A DNA stretch of 8,233 nucleotides from an uncultured Bacteroidales bacterium (GTDB lineage: Bacteria > Bacteroidota > Bacteroidia > Bacteroidales > FEN-979), in the NCBI GenBank assembly GCA_903928285.1, contig CAIYQH010000125.1:1-8233 (forward strand), given 5' to 3'. The notes under the pieces were generated by a model. That model was not told where the DNA came from and did not search any database. It worked only from the letters and a program-made list of their open reading frames with translations. Below, piece by piece: positions 6,683 through 8,233 of this stretch (position 1 is the first letter of the stretch; every line of letters starts with the position of its first letter). Both the position numbers and the translations under genes were made by a program.

Positions 6683-6715
6683 TTGCCGGGAATGCAGGAA
6701 TTCCAATTATATTTG
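6683..6715 (+). promoter_or_regulatory. Bacteroidota-type promoter of the phosphatase-like gene
   Basis: TATATTTG at 6708-6715 is a perfect TAnnTTTG -7 element. A TTG at 6683-6685 lies 22 bp upstream of it and can serve as the -33 element. The -7 element is 26 bp before the ATG at 6742, giving a short leader without a Shine-Dalgarno sequence. It faces away from the minus-strand element at 6565-6572, so the gap 6548-6741 is a divergent promoter region. Confidence 0.6.
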
Positions 6716-6741
6716 CAGGAATAAATCCGACACTTTAACCT

Positions 6742-8169
6742 ATGGTACAAGTAACCCGTATTTTCATCCTTGCCCTTGTTGTTACAGGCATCTCCGTGCT
6801 GAATCTGTTTGCACAGCAGGCAAATTCGCTTCCCAGGCCAAAAAACATCATCATCATGATTGCCGGAGGGGCAGGTTATAATCACATCAAAGCTGTGGAA
6901 TATTATATGGGGATGAAGGCGCAGGTGTACCAGCAGTTCCCGGTTCATCTGGCCATGGCGCATTGCCCTGCCAAAGCGGGCGATTATGAGCCAAACAAAC
7001 CTGAATCAAACAATTATGCCACCGGTTACAATACCGTACTTGCTTGGAAAGATACCTCCTACCTTAAAAGGGACTATACCGAATCGGCAGCTGCCGCCAC
7101 AGCGATGGCTACCGGGTTCAAGACCTATAACAATGCCGTTGGAATGTCGGTTGACCATGATACGCTGGTAAACCTTGTCGAGTGGGCCAAAACCTTGGGC
7201 AAATCGGCCGGTGTGGTCACCACCGTCGGGTTCAGCAATGCCACCCCCGCGGCTTTTGTGGTGCATAATGTCACACGGAGCCACTATGCACAGATTGCTT
7301 ATGAAATGTTACTTGACAGCCGTTGCGATGTGATCATGGGGTGTGGCAATCCGGCGTATGACGACGACGGGCATCAGCTGATGTCGCCCTGGAAGGATGC
7401 GCGGTATGTGGGCGACAGCTCCTTCTGGCAGCAGATCGTCAGGGGTAGCGGGAAACAGACGCGGTTTCGGGTTAATGGCGCCACCAGAACGGTTGCCGAT
7501 ATGGATGGCGACGGGAAACCCGATGCCTGGACCGTGGTACGGAGCCTGGGTGAATTCCGCGCCCTGCTTGCCGGGAAGCCTCCCAGGAGAGTATTGGGTT
7601 GCCCCGAGGTATATTCCACCCTTCAGCAGGCCAGGACCAGGAAAGAAGGGGAATCGGGTGATTCGCAGCCCTTTTTTACACCTGTGAACAAAACGGTTCC
7701 AAGTTTGTCGGAAATGGCGGGTGGAGCGCTGAATGTCCTGGGCGCAAATCCGAATGGATTTTTTGTGATGCTGGAGGGTGGCGCCGCCGATTGGGCATCG
7801 CATGCAAACCAAAAGGGACGGCTTATTGAAGAGATGAAGGATTTTACGGATGCGGTAACTACGGTAATCGCCTGGGTTGAACAACACAGCAACTGGAACG
7901 AAACCCTGATGATTGTTACCGGTAATCATGAAACCGGCTTGCTGTGGGGAGATGCACCCTTATCGCCCCTGATGGATATGGGAAAAGGTAAACTTCCCTT
8001 CATGAGCTTTTATTCAAAAGAGCCTACCAACTCGCTGGTCCCGTTTTATGCACGGGGGGGCGGGAGTGAGCTTTTCCGCAATTTTGCCGATGAGCGCGAC
8101 AGCATTCGTGGCCCCTATATCCAGAATTCCGAGATCGGACAGGGAATCCATATGATGTGGGTGAAGTGA
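6742..8169 (+). CDS. Secreted alkaline phosphatase-superfamily protein with altered metal sites
   Basis: A 475-residue exported protein of the PhoA-type alkaline phosphatase family. A signal peptide (about 1-24, hydrophobic core 7-22) ends in FA|QQ, so it should be periplasmic or outside the cell. Kept relative to E. coli PhoA, aligned from memory: nucleophile Ser115 (TESAAAATAMATG), Arg179, Thr168, Glu345, Asp350 and His354 (EGGAADWASHANQ), and His396 (TGNHETG). Changed: Gly42 where the motif IGDG has the shared metal Asp (here IAGGAG), Asn166 at the Asp/His153 position (SNATPAAF), Asn395 for the Asp before His (TGNHETG), and Pro428 for the zinc His in HTNSLVP (here EPTNSLVP). Asp101 is replaced by Glu114. 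A DMDGDGKPD loop at 253-261 resembles a calcium-binding loop. The frame is intact to the stop. It may be a pseudo-phosphatase or use metals differently. Family confidence is high; activity is in doubt. Confidence 0.9.
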   Translation: MVQVTRIFILALVVTGISVLNLFAQQANSLPRPKNIIIMIAGGAGYNHIKAVEYYMGMKAQVYQQFPVHLAMAHCPAKAGDYEPNKPESNNYATGYNTVLAWKDTSYLKRDYTESAAAATAMATGFKTYNNAVGMSVDHDTLVNLVEWAKTLGKSAGVVTTVGFSNATPAAFVVHNVTRSHYAQIAYEMLLDSRCDVIMGCGNPAYDDDGHQLMSPWKDARYVGDSSFWQQIVRGSGKQTRFRVNGATRTVADMDGDGKPDAWTVVRSLGEFRALLAGKPPRRVLGCPEVYSTLQQARTRKEGESGDSQPFFTPVNKTVPSLSEMAGGALNVLGANPNGFFVMLEGGAADWASHANQKGRLIEEMKDFTDAVTTVIAWVEQHSNWNETLMIVTGNHETGLLWGDAPLSPLMDMGKGKLPFMSFYSKEPTNSLVPFYARGGGSELFRNFADERDSIRGPYIQNSEIGQGIHMMWVK

Positions 8170-8178
8170 TGTGAAGCA

Positions 8179-8233
8179 CTATGTTTTGCCAAGTTCGCCT
8201 CTCAGTTCCCTGGCCTTTTCGGTAAGTTGCCGG
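8179..8233 (-). CDS. C-terminal fragment of a minus-strand gene, cut by the window edge
   Basis: On the minus strand the last 52 bases read RQLTEKARELRGELGKT and then a TAG at 8181-8179. The composition (helical, charged, Lys/Arg/Glu-rich) looks like a protein C-terminus, and the stop lies 9 bp from the stop of the phosphatase-like gene in a convergent arrangement. A tail of the form EKAR-x-x-LG is reminiscent of some sulfatase C-termini, but 17 residues are too few to assign a family. Confidence 0.4.
   Translation of the reverse strand, partial: RQLTEKARELRGELGKT

Noticed and set aside
6548..6706. N-terminal extension of the small hydrophobic protein to an ATG at 6706
   Set aside because: The extra 53 residues are Cys/Arg-rich with no membrane character and would be translated through the -7 promoter element. 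The ATG at 6547 fits better.

Overview
The window looks like chromosomal DNA from a member of the Bacteroidota, probably an uncultured or environmental Bacteroidales-like lineage. The support is indirect. Start codons are preceded by A/T-rich stretches rather than strong Shine-Dalgarno sequences. Two perfect copies of the Bacteroidota -7 promoter element TAnnTTTG sit in the one divergent intergenic region. The aromatic amino acid hydroxylase is the long form with a roughly 275-residue C-terminal extension. The phosphatase-like protein has a signal peptide ending in FA|QQ. No rRNA, tRNA, CRISPR array, transposase or phage gene was seen.

Left part (1-5364, plus strand): a phenylalanine/tyrosine catabolic cluster. 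It begins with an 18-copy 9-bp tandem repeat that runs off the left edge and has a 72-bp higher-order period. Then come hppD (4-hydroxyphenylpyruvate dioxygenase), a nine-copy degenerate 7-bp repeat in the hppD-fahA gap, fahA (fumarylacetoacetase), a flavin reductase-like FMN-binding split-barrel protein, and a 575-residue phenylalanine 4-monooxygenase. PhhA makes tyrosine from phenylalanine. After transamination (enzyme not in the window) HppD makes homogentisate, and FahA carries out the last step, giving fumarate and acetoacetate. Homogentisate 1,2-dioxygenase, maleylacetoacetate isomerase, the aminotransferase and pterin carbinolamine dehydratase are not in the window.

Middle part (5388-6547, minus strand): three closely spaced genes converging on phhA. 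They are, in transcription order, a 78-residue hydrophobic protein, a 73-residue DUF2007-like protein, and a DedA-family membrane protein that most likely starts at a GTG.

Right part (6742-8169, plus strand): a secreted protein of the alkaline phosphatase superfamily, transcribed divergently from the middle operon. Its reading frame is intact and its nucleophile serine is kept, but four positions that form the metal sites in the classical enzyme are changed (Gly42, Asn166, Asn395, Pro428). It may be a pseudo-phosphatase or an enzyme with altered metal use, and it is the most unusual thing in the window. The last 55 bases hold the C-terminus of a minus-strand gene that continues past the right edge.
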